Assembly (NCBI GenBank): GCA_038049695.1
Contig: CP142456.1
Location: 24,353,001-24,417,000, forward strand
DNA length: 64,000 nt
Reading direction: 5' to 3'
Source: Cinnamomum chago
Taxonomy: Eukaryota > Streptophyta > Magnoliopsida > Laurales > Lauraceae
Under the pieces are notes generated by a model. That model searched no databases, had not been told where the DNA came from, and saw only the letters and a program-made list of their open reading frames with translations. The position numbers were made by a program, and so were the translations under genes. Below are positions 44,466 through 54,810 of the stretch, piece by piece (position 1 is the stretch's first letter; every line of letters begins with the position of its first letter).

Positions 44466-47220
44466 TTGTGAGGAATGGAAGGGTCTTGATAAGGAACATC
44501 CGGATTTTGCAGGGGAGGCCCGTAATATAAGGCTGGGGCTAGCCTCTGATGGGTTCAACCCTTTCGGGGACATGAGCACGTCTTACAGTATGTGGCCTGT
44601 CATACTTATGCCGTACAACTCGCCACCATGGATGTGCATGAAGGAGTCATTCTTCATGATGTCATTGCTTATTCCTGGACCGCATCAACCTGGTAATGAT
44701 ATTGATGTTTATTTTCGACCCTTGATTGATGAGTTAAAGGAGTTATGGGAGAATGGTGTCTCAACTTACGATGCCTCTAGCAAAGAGAGCTTTAAAATGC
44801 GCGCGGCTGTGTTATGGACCATAAACGACTTCCCTGCATATTGTAACTTGTGTGGGTGGAGTACCAAAGGCTACAAGGCTTGTCCCATTTGTAATGAAGA
44901 TTCCTTATCGATTAGGTTGAGAAGAAAGATTGGTTACACGGGCCATAGAGCTTTCTTGCCTAAGCGGCACACTTGGCGACGTAGTAAGGACTTTAACGGA
45001 AAGGTAGAGAATCAAGTGAAGTCATTGGAGTTACCACCGGTGGAGAAAGTACAAGCACAATTGGAGCGGCTTCCAGATATAAGGTTTGGGAAGCACTCTA
45101 ACAACAAAAAAAGACCACGTGACTCTGAAGAATTGAACTGGACAAAGAAAAGCATTTTTTATGAGCTACCATACTTTAAGAAACTAAAGCTTCGACACAA
45201 CATTGATGTTATGCAGGTAGAGAAGAATATATGTGAGAGTCACCTCTGCACAATGGTGGGCTTAGACAAGAAGAGCAAGGACACAGAGTATGCACGTCGG
45301 GATTTGGCAGATATGAACATTAGGCCAGAATTGCATTTACGCAATAGAAGCAATGGAACACAAGAGAAGCCTCGTGCGTCCTACACATTAGGCCCGAAGG
45401 AGAAAGATGGTTTTTATCAATATTTGAAATCGATCAAGTACCCAGATGGCTATGCTGCGAATCTCTCGAGGTGTGTGACCTCAAAGAATGGGAGATTAGT
45501 GGGCTTGAAAAGCCATGACTGCCATGTTCTACTGCAACGTCTTTTTCCAATTGGTATGCGTGGGTACATGAGCAAAGAGATATGCACAACACTATTTGAG
45601 CTGGGTTGCTTTTTCGAGAACATTTGCTCAAAGACTTTGAAGCGGAGTCACTTGGAAGAATTGGAAAATAAGATAGTCCTCATACTGTGTAAGTTGGAAA
45701 GGATTTTTCCTCCGGCATTCTTTGATGTGATGGTCAATTTGGCAGTTCACTTACCACATGAGGCTATGCTCGCTGGACCGGTGCAATATCGATGGATGTA
45801 TCCAATCGAGAGGTGATTGTGTTTACCGTTCTTTAAATTGTTAATTAGTATCGTATTTCATTTTTTTTATTTTGATATTGATTCATGTGTTTGAAGGTTT
45901 CTCGGAACACTGAAGGGCTACGTTACCAACCGAGCTCGGCTAGAAGGTTCAATCGCCGAGGCATTTATTGCCAAAGAGAGTGTTGATTTTATGAAGATGT
46001 ACTTAAAAGGAGAAGTTCCTGAAGAACATAATGACAATGAGGATGAACGAGGCCCAGAGTTGGGTGTATTCACCCAACGCGTCTAGCCCTTTTCACCTAT
46101 CACGAGGGCTCCTAATGTGACCGATAGGGAACGCAACATGGCCCATTGGTTTGTGTTATATAATACTCCCGAGGTCATACCTTATCTAGAGTAAGTGGTT
46201 CAGTTTAACTAATTATATGCATTACATGTAAACTTTCTGATCTTCCTATATGTCACACTAATTATGTGTCACTAATACCCTGAGTAGGGAGCATAAGAGG
46301 CAAATGAATGAGCCCGGGGGACGCAACATCACCAATTTACAACGGGAAGAGTTTTCTGGATGGTTTAGAGATCATGTACGTATAATACATGCCGAATAAA
46401 TGTTATCAACTCTATATAGGTAAATCCAATTTGAACTAATTTTAAGAAACTAATGTAGATAAACCAACTCAGATCTCAAGGGTCTCTAGAAGCAACAGAT
46501 GCATTGTGGGCATTAGCAAATGGTCCTAATTGTTTGGTGCATCAATACTCGGGTTGTAGGGTTAATTGTGTCTGGTTCGTCACCAAAGACCGCGACGACC
46601 GTCACAAGAGCCAGAATAGCGGGGTGGTCGTCGAAGGGGACCACAATGAGGAAAACATTGATTTTTTCGGTTACGTGACCAACATTTTTGAATTGTCATA
46701 TATCAATGGTTCTGATGTTGTTTTGTTCAAATGTGAATGGTATAATACTGGTCATAAATCGAAAATTTATATCGATGCACATGTCACAAGCATTTACATT
46801 AGGGATCGGTGGTATGAAGAGGATCCCTTTGTCTTGCCAAATCAGGTAAATCAAGTGTTCTATGTCAATGATACGAAATTAGGCCCAAATTGGAATGTCG
46901 TGGAACGGGTCAAGCATCGAGGTGTTTGGGATGTACAAGAGCGAGATGAAGAAAAAGAGCCAAATGTGATAAACGAGCCGTACCAACAAGAAGAAGCAAT
47001 TGAAACTGTCTCAGTATCTGTTGCTGAGGATTTTTCCTTTTGTTACACCCAGGATGACATTGAACCAGATATCATCCATGAGGATAATGAACCAACGGCT
47101 GATGGTGATGAGCCAATTGCCGATGATGGTGGTGACGAGGACGAAACATTGGCAGAGTATACAAATGAAGAGGAAACTGATCAGTCCGACCCTGATATTG
47201 ATTCTGATATGGAATTATGA
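44466..47220 (+). pseudogene. TnpD-like transposase of CACTA-3, remaining part (TNP2, DUF4218, DUF4216)
   Basis: The frame open from 44464 reads EEWKGLDKEHPDFAGEARN, GLASDGFNPFGDMSTSYSM, PPWMCMKESFFMMSL, IPGPHQPGNDIDVY, GWSTKGYKACPICNED, then KKSIFYELPYF and VEKNICESHL, and DUF4218 to QYRWMYPIER (45816). A GT-AG intron (about 45815-45899) leads to FLGTLKGYVTNRARLEGSIAEAF, which has a TAG at about 46084-46086. Small exons at 46290-46376 and from about 46459 lead to DUF4216 (FELSYINGSDVVLFKCEWY, DPFVLPNQVNQVFYVND) and an Asp/Glu-rich tail ending at 47220. The TNP2 core itself is uninterrupted here, but the N-terminal half is separated by TAT-2 and about 105 residues are lost. Confidence 0.8.
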
Positions 47221-47357
47221 TGTGTAAAGTTTATTTCTTTATGTGTGTAAACAAGGATTAAATGCAATGGAATCATTAATTTAGCTTTCAATCAGCTAAC
47301 TATTGTGTTTTTTTATATTTTTTATATATGTTTGATCCCTTTGTCATTTTTTATCAT

Positions 47358-49332
47358 AGTTGTCAAAAAATGCCGAACAAAAGAAAACTTTATGTCAAAC
47401 CTGGCGCATTGGCTAAGAAGAAGAATGCTTATGAGTCAGCTAGAAATAAGAATATTGAAAGGAACATTGCCCGAATGAGTGAAATTGGCGCACGACAATT
47501 GGTACAAGCACTTCAAAATCCATCTCGGCGTCAACTCTCTCTTGAAGACGAGCATGATGACATCAACAAGGAGTATAGACCATCCGGGCATAGTGAGGAA
47601 GAGTTGAATTTGTCGGATGAAGAAGAGTTAGAAGATGAGGTTGTTATATCTAATATCAAAATTTAAACAATTGTGATATTTCTTGCATTTATACTCACTT
47701 ATTGTGTTTTTTTTTCGTAATTCTTGATTTATACTAACTTATTGTGTTATCCAGTTCACACACATGGCCTCAGAGAGACGCAGGCAATACAGTGCAGAGC
47801 CTCAGGTATCAGTCGCAGATCGTATTGCCAGTCAGCATGAGATTGATGCCGGCCGGCCCGATATATCTAGCCCGCCTACTACGGGCAGCATCGTAGGTAA
47901 GAAATATTTGACCCTATTATCTTTTTCAAATTTATTAGCCAATTTTATTTTTTTTATGTTTAATAACTCATATTTGTTTGTGCTGGTTGTAGCATCATCC
48001 TCAAGGCGTGCACGGGGTAGGGTGGTGGGCCATGAGTCGGAGAAGAGGATGAAGATTTTGGGCAGTCAGATTTCTGTTTCGCTAGGTGCACAATCGGGGG
48101 CATTTGAGGGTGCAAATGCCTCTACATTTGCAATCGAGCTGGGGAGTCATATTCGTTGACTTGCACCTTTGCACAAAGAAACATGGGGAGTAATTGATGA
48201 TGGGTGCAAGGAGGCAATCTTTACTGCAGCTGCGGTAATAAAAAATCTTTTACTTCCTAATCTATATTAATTGGCTTTATTATTTAATTATCCCACTTAT
48301 GGGTTTGAAATGACAGCAAAAGTATGACTTCGGCAACTGGAAGACCGATGCACATGTGGCAGTTGCAGTCGGAAGATTAGCAATGCATATTTACAAGGAG
48401 TTTAGGGCGGAGCTACACAGAGCATACAAGAAGTTGTTGGAAAAGGGGCAAGATCCGAAACGGTGCCCATATGATACGCAAAGGGCAGCCCAGTGGATCT
48501 GGCTGATAGAGAACAAATGGGAGACACCTGAGTGGAAGGTAACTAAATTATATTTAGTGTGGGTGTGTGTAGGGGGGGTATTGCTTTTGGTTTTAGTTTT
48601 GTTTATTTATTTGATTTCGGTACGTGGATTAAATTAGTCAATACACTATTGCTCTTATTTTAGCTATCTTGATTATTATAATTTTTTATGGTTATGTTCC
48701 CTCAAGTTTATTTTAAATAAGCTAACTACATTGTTTATTACTTGTAATTTTCAGCGTAAGTCACAGAGGAATTCAGAGAGCCGGAGCAAACTGAAGACGC
48801 TTCATACATCTGGATCTCGATCATTTGCAGCCCAGTTCTCGATCATGCAGGCAGATGAGCAGCAGGCTCCTCCTTCTGAAGCTGATTTATACCGACAACG
48901 ACACTACAGCAAGAAGAATAACAGATGGATCACAGATCATGCTGAGAAGACACATGTGAGTTGTTTCATTAACAATATTGTATATCATTGTTTATTTCAA
49001 TTTCCTAACGTATGTAAATTACATGATAATATTTGATTGCTTTGATAATGCAGCAAAGAATAGAGACGGCACTATCACAATCTGAAATTAACTCTCCAGC
49101 GGCTGAGCAACAAGTGATCGAGAATCTGCTAGGGAAGAGGGTCGCAAGGAGGCAAGGGTACCGTTCGAGGGGCCCATCATCATCTTCTACTAGTATTTCG
49201 ATGTCGTCTGAGATGAGCACCCTACGGCAGCAACTAGATGATTCGTTGAAAGCACAAGAAGAGTTGCGGCGACAATATGAGGACTCGCAGAAGCAAATTC
49301 AAGATCAGGCAGCTATACAGGTTCACATGTAG
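47358..49332 (+). pseudogene. TnpA-like protein (Transposase_24) of CACTA-3
   Basis: Exon-like stretches: 47358-47666 (basic start MPNKRKLYVKPG, then RNIARMSEIGARQLVQALQ, acidic end), 47764-47896, about 47992-48236, 48317-48538 (YDFGNWKTDAHVAVAVGRLA, AQWIWLIENKWETPEWK), 48755-48955 (SRSFAAQFSIMQADEQ), and 49054-49332 (NLLGKRVARRQGYRSRG, a coiled coil and a stop). Introns of about 80-220 bp fit GT-AG. A TGA at about 48158 (after GSHIR) interrupts the third stretch in frame, so it is probably inactive. It lies just downstream of the tnpD-like gene, as in CACTA-1. Confidence 0.65.
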
Positions 49333-49689
49333 AGTCAAATTCAGTTACTGCTATCCCGGGTCGGTATGGAGATTCGGGCGACTCCAAAAGCTAGAGATAT
49401 TTGATGATGATTGGATAATTGATGTGGATTGGATTTTAGTTGGGATTTACTTTATTGAGATATTTGACTTCATTTGATTTAGGATATTACAATTTGTGTG
49501 ACATGGACAAGTTTTATGGATGGTTTTAGTTTATTTATGATTGGTTCTTTTTTATTGTTTCACGATGAATGTGGAGTTATTTGTTGTTTATTAATGCTTA
49601 TGCTTGTGGAATATTGAAAATGTAGATTTGGACAGGAAAATATTGTACAGGAATTTTTTTCTGATTTTTTCAATTATTTTTTAATTGAT

Positions 49690-50153
49690 AAAAAAACTAT
49701 TTCCCGACGCACTCTGCGTTGCCAAAAGTGGATGTTACATGCGAGGTAAATTTTAAGAATAAATGCCCGACGTGCTTTCTTTAAGCATTGATGACATTTC
49801 CCGACGCTTTAACACGTCGGAATATATATTACCGACGTTGTTCATGCGTCGTTAAATACTGTTTCCGACGCTAGCATGTGTGTTGGCAAATGTATAACCG
49901 ACGTTGTTATGCATTGGCAATGAGGTGAGACTAACTAGTAAATTCAATTTTTTCCCGGCGTTGTTGGCATTGCAGACGTTAGGGATGACGCAATAGTGCG
50001 TCGGGGAAATGACTTTTTTTCCCGACGTTAAACATTAATACGTCGGGAATAGTTTAGCCAGCATCTGGTAGCCGACGCGGTGCCGACGCTATACAGTGCG
50101 TCGGTAAAACCTTTCCCGACGTGGAGTTTGAAATGGTCGACGCAGATTGTGCA
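49690..50153 (+). repeat. CACTA-3 right subterminal repeats
   Basis: Repeated CCCGACG, CGTCGG and GCATTGGCAA words in both orientations, including CCGACGTTAAACATTAATACG-type inverted pairs. They match the words at 20884-21340. Confidence 0.7.
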
Positions 50154-50180
50154 TCGGCAAATATGCAATTTGTTGTAGTG
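50154..50180 (-). repeat. CACTA-3 right terminal inverted repeat
   Basis: Ends TTTGTTGTAGTG; the inverted complement equals the left terminus over 27 bases. Confidence 0.92.
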
Positions 50181-50858
50181 GCAGGAGAGGGAAACGAGAG
50201 AGATGAGCAGATGAGAGAGACAGAGAGAGAGATAAGCAGATGCGAAAATGAAAAGAGGCAAAAGAAAAGAGGGATTTAGAGCGTTGGCGAGAGAGGGAAA
50301 CAAGAAGGAAAAAAACAAATACATCTTTATCAACGTTTTATTCTAAACGTCGGGAATACCTTTTCCGACGCTTATTTTGTTGGCAAAAAAACATTTTTGT
50401 CGTTAAAGCTCCCTCATTTTTAATTTTCTTAAAAATAAAATTCAACTTTACCGACATTTCACATAAACGTCGCTAAAAGATCAATTCAATATTTATTTTA
50501 CACCTCATAATAAAATTTAACTTTGTCGATGGTTTTTTTTCTTCGGCAAAAAGAAAAAGAAAAATAAATAAATAATAAAATACTTTTACCTACGTTTTTT
50601 TTCGTTGGTAAAATAAAAATAAAATATTTTTACCGACGTTTTTTTTTCGTCGGTAAAATAAAAAAATAAAATAAAAACGAATTTTACCGACGAAAAAAAA
50701 CGTCGGTAAAACTAATAAAATGTCGCTAAAGGTCGATTTTACCGACATTTTATAATTCGTCGGTAATAATCTCTGATTTTAAATAAAGTAAATTCCAACA
50801 GTAGAAATTATAAAAGCGTCGCCAAAAAACGTGGCTAAAAGTGCAATTTGGTGTAGTG
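50181..50858. mobile_element. CACTA-4: right end of an outer CACTA-like element
   Basis: GA-rich repeats (50181-50297) lead into 50330-50858, which is dense in ACCGACGTTTT and CGTCGGTAAAA inverted words and ends CAATTTGGTGTAGTG at 50858, a CACTA terminus close to but distinct from that of CACTA-3. No matching left terminus was found in the window. Right of 50858 copia gag sequence begins at once, so this element was inserted in a copia element. Confidence 0.65.
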
Positions 50859-51134
50859 TATAGAGCTTCATCATCAAAAGACAAAGGTAAATCTGTATTT
50901 GTTCAAGGACCTACTATGTTCTCTGTGGCACACACTATTCATAATGTTCAGCCCTTGAGATCTGTGCAAGCAAAGCATAAGCATGTGCCAAAGTCTAAAC
51001 CTACACCCACTTGTCACTTTTGTGGGATCAAAGGGAACATTAGACCACACTGCACTAAGAAGATAAATTATACGAGAAACCAGCAGAGGAAGAAACCTTA
51101 TTCTCTTCAACAGGTCAAAACTAAGGTTGTCTAG
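50859..51134 (+). pseudogene. Copia gag fragment with zinc knuckle
   Basis: The frame reads SSSKDKGKSVFVQGP and then CHFCGIKGNIRPHC, a CX2CX4HX4C knuckle of copia type with RPHC as in plant copia gag. It begins at the CACTA-4 end and stops at 51132-51134 after KKPYSLQQVKTKVV. The N-terminal part is missing. Confidence 0.75.
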
Positions 51135-52434
51135 ATTCATAAGTCTGAAATGTGTTGTAATGTGGTCCACATTGCATTGACTGAATCAACTGAGAATGCT
51201 AAGGTTAATCACCTCCCCATAAGCCCCTAGGCGGTGGCCTACACACTTAATCCTCATATCATGTTTTGATTTGCACATGCATACTTTTTCGGGCGGATAT
51301 TGAGATTATTGGGCATGTGATACACTTTGAGTTGCTAGGCTTTAGAATTGAATTTCTTTATTCACGGTTTAAGGTTTTTGATCATGTCTACAAGTATACG
51401 ATGACTCACTTTGACACTCACTTAGGATCAATGCGACACCATGATTGACAATATTCACGGGCTTAGTGGTTTTGCACTTGTTCAGAGCATTGATCTGATT
51501 TTTTTCATTTTCCATATGCTCCCATCTTAATGATGCCTCTTTGTGACCCCGAGTGTAGAAGTTTTTATAGACCACCGTGATGAACGGAGTAGTGACTAGG
51601 TCTACTCCCTAGGACTTATTTATGATTGTTTCATAGGGTTCATAAATTTCTGCATTTTTTAAATAAAAAAAATGAGATCATGAGAATTTGTTAACATCTA
51701 AGAGTGCTCCTTTGATATTTACCACTTCATATATTTTTCGAACTTGAGCATATCTATATGTGAAAAAGCTCATGAGGGGTCAATGATGGTTTGATAAATT
51801 TCTTCTTTGGTGAAAATAGTGTGACATTAAGGGGGAGCTTCACATCTTATTGCTAATCAGATCGAATGCTTTTGAAAGGTGTGATATTCGCTTTGCATCA
51901 GATGAATGTTTCTTTTTGGATGTTGATATGCGATTTCTTCGTGTTTTTTCATTTGAGATTGTCTTACACACAATATACACACATGTCAATTAAATTTCTC
52001 AAAAATTGCGTTGCCTCGTGCATTGCAAATTATTGTGTTTGATCATCGAGGATTTTCGATTTTTGGCCTGATTGAGTGTTGATCAATGCATATTTTTATC
52101 GAGGATATAAATTATCCGATTTAGGGAGAGTACAAACTTTGTCAATTCTGAACAAAAAATGGGGAGAAGCTAGGATAGCTCTTGAGATTTGACGTGCTGA
52201 TTAGTGTTGTTGTTCAAGCTGATAATGTTATTGATTAAATTTCAGAATTAATTTTAATTTTCAAGATTTCACGCTTGATCTTTTGTTAAATTTTCGTGAA
52301 CGGGATTTGCAGAGCTAAAATGAAGAAAAGATATTGTAAGATAATGTAGAGCTGAAGAAAAGTTTTCTTGAATTTTTCTAATCGGGTTATATTGTTTAGG
52401 TAGATTTTGTGCATTAATTGCCAAAGGGGGAGAT

Positions 52435-53330
52435 TGTAAGGTTTATTTGAGTGTTGATTGATTCATTGGGTAATGGACAAAACTGAAAATCTAATGTATA
52501 ATGTATTTATAGATGGACTGCCCAGATTGAAGATTAAAGAAGAAAAATCAAGAAAACAAAGGTTACTATGGGTGCTCGAGCGGATCCAAATAGAATGTCA
52601 AGCGCTCAAGCGGACCCATCTTGCACTCAACCCTGATATGCGGGCAGCAAGTTTTTCGGAAACAAAACCTCATCCGCTCGAGCGGACCCTTCCCACACTC
52701 GAGCAGACCACGCGCGAAATTAGAATCTTGATCCGGAAAACACTTCATAATTTCTCTCAGAAATCCTAATTTGAGTCCTACTTGCTTTACAAGTATTGAG
52801 GCATGAATTAAAGCCTATATGTTGCATTTCTCTCTCAATTCTAGGTCACTTCTCTGCTATCCAAAACCTAGAGATCATATTGAGAGATATCTTCTTCTCC
52901 AAATTAGCTTAATCAAGTTGTTGTGCTGAAGTTCAGAGTCTTTGGAGTTCTTTTTGCTACTCATTCATAATAGACTCATCTTGAAGAGGCATTCAAGGTG
53001 GTTGGCTCAAAGTTTGGTGAAGGTGAACGGCGAATAGTCGGGAAGATCAAAGTAGTCTTTAGGTTGAGTTGCAATAGGGAAAGGGTTTTGAGTTTTCTTA
53101 TAACTTTCAATTTTATTAGTGCTTGGTTTCGTCTGTTGGCCTAAACGCTAAGGCCTGTCATTTTTTTTCCAAGTAGGGTTTTCCCATATAAACCTTGTGT
53201 CTCCTTCTCTTTGTGGTGATTGTTTTTAATTAGAATTAGAGTTAATCACTAGTTTAATCACTCGGATTGAAATCTGATAGAGAAACTATTTATTGGGACC
53301 TTTGCGTGTGTTAAGGCCGGTCTTTCAAAA
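52435..53330 (+). mobile_element. 3' LTR of COPIA-1
   Basis: It begins TGTAAGGTTTATTTGAG right after the polypurine tract. U3 has repeated CTCGAGCGGA words (52573-52700), including a near-palindrome CCGCTCGAGCGGA. U5-like sequence with TTTCCAAGTAGGGTTTTCCC is at about 53170-53190. The terminal CA is not certain. Confidence 0.55.
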
Positions 53331-54081
53331 TAGTTTAGGCAGCTGAGCGGGTTGACCCTAATCCAACCCACTGAAGTGTTGGTTGGGTTTTCTAGACTTG
53401 TGATCAACCCACATATATTGCTGGTCAGGTTAGATTTTTCCAATCCCACTTGCAGGTGAAAGAGATGAGCTTTTCATGTTGTTATCTATTCCATTTTTTG
53501 AGTAAAATTCTCGGAAATCCGGCTTATTTCAAGAAATTATTTCCATATGTGTTTCCAAATACCTAACCTCCATTCTTAAATTACTGATTTGCAAAACTTC
53601 ACAAACTCCCTTAATCATCTTCTTGGAAGAATCAATTGAAAATAATAATTGGATTGTTTTCTATTGATTACCTGCCTAGCTAGCCTCTTTGGTGATCTTA
53701 TTCAAGACTTTTCTTATTCTTTTTCCATTTTTTTTATTAATAAAGAAAATTAACATATAATCCCCATACTGAAGGACTCCAACACAATCTCCACCCAAAG
53801 TTATGTTAGGACAAATGGGCTTGACTTTGAAGCCCATGTTTATGTAGAGATCTAGAAAAAAGCTTCCGCACAGAGAAAGTAAAGGCTAAGGGACAAAGGG
53901 TCCCCTTGCCATTGGCCTTGTGTTGATATAATGGGATCCGTGAGACAATCATTAATTTAAACTAATTTATAAGTGATTGTCGTGAATCCTAGTTCCGCGT
54001 CAGACTAATGCCTAAATAATACGAACAATTGGAAAAGAAATTTCACAATAATGTATAAATTTTTCATGTATGATGTTTCTA
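53331..54081. other. Intergenic, no recognisable gene
   Basis: AT-rich single-copy-looking sequence; only short ORFs without family resemblance. Confidence 0.4.
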
Positions 54082-54179
54082 CACTACACCAAAAATCGGA
54101 AATTGGAACGGAAAAGCGTTCCTAATCCTTCCGTTCCTAATCCGTTAAAGTGTTCCAATTTCCGATTTTTGGTGTAGTG
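54082..54179. mobile_element. 98-bp CACTA-like MITE
   Basis: It starts CACTACACCAAAAATCGGAA and ends with the inverse, TTCCGATTTTTGGTGTAGTG, flanked by a perfect 3-bp duplication CTA (54079-54081 and 54180-54182). The interior is almost wholly palindromic (TTGGAACG...CCTTCCGTTCC), so the element can fold into one hairpin. Confidence 0.88.
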
Positions 54180-54626
54180 CTAGGCCGTATTGATATTTCT
54201 AGACTGATTATAATCTTATCAATTGCCTGCTTTCCCAGATCTTCGGTCATTTCCATTGGCACATGTATTCAATAAGGGTCTAATTCCAGGGAAAACTTCC
54301 GCCTACGACCTTCATATGCAGTCTAGCTCGTGGGGCCGACTTATAGCATGTGTATCAATAAGTTCGGGATAAGGGTTATTTAAAAAAATAAGTAAAATCA
54401 GCCTACCAAATTGTCATAGCCCTTGATTTAACATCCTTAAGTTTAATGATATTTTAACCATAAAACAACTGGGCCCTTGAGCTCCCAAGATTTTTCTTTG
54501 AATCTTATATTCTTCGGTCCTAACCTCTTCGTTATTATTTTTTATTTCTTTCCCGCAACCAGTTCTACTGGATCCAAGAATTCTAATACAAAAGTAGGCA
54601 AACTGGCCTTTTAGATGAAAGAAAGT

Positions 54627-54680
54627 ACATATTTCAAAGTTGCTTCAATAGTACATATTTCAAAGTTGCTTCAATAGAAA
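54627..54680. repeat. 26-bp tandem duplication
   Basis: The phrase GTACATATTTCAAAGTTGC is repeated directly, downstream of the pectate lyase stop codon. Confidence 0.85.
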
Positions 54681-54810
54681 AGACTCGTTACAAAAGATTT
54701 CAACAAAAAAACATAAATACAAGAATGTATAATCAAATTCGAAAAGAATCAACATGTAGAAAACCAAAACCAAAACCAAAACCGATCAGCTAACAAACTC
54801 CTCCAATTGG

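Larger units (their letters stand above)
20857..50180 (+). mobile_element. CACTA-3: 29.3-kb CACTA transposon with nested insertions
   Basis: The left terminus CACTACAACAAATTGCATAT at 20857 is matched by its exact inverse at 50180; 27 of 27 terminal bases agree. The flanking triplets are GCG and GCA, a 3-bp duplication with one difference. Subterminal regions (20884-21340 and about 49690-50153) are dense in CCGACG/CGTCGG words. Plus-strand genes are tnpD-like (25214-25811 and 44466-47220) and tnpA-like (47358-49332). Removing SOLO-B (2.2 kb) and TAT-2 (18.7 kb) leaves about 8.5 kb, a normal size for an autonomous CACTA. The perfect ends suggest the insertion is fairly young, although the genes are broken. 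Confidence 0.9.
50859..53330 (+). mobile_element. COPIA-1: truncated Ty1/copia retrotransposon
   Basis: Gag zinc knuckle (50859-51134), about 1.3 kb of non-coding internal sequence, a polypurine tract CCAAAGGGGGAGAT (52421-52434) and an LTR starting TGTAAGG (52435). The whole pol region between gag and polypurine tract is gone. The right end is estimated near 53330 and has no confirmed target duplication. Confidence 0.65.
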
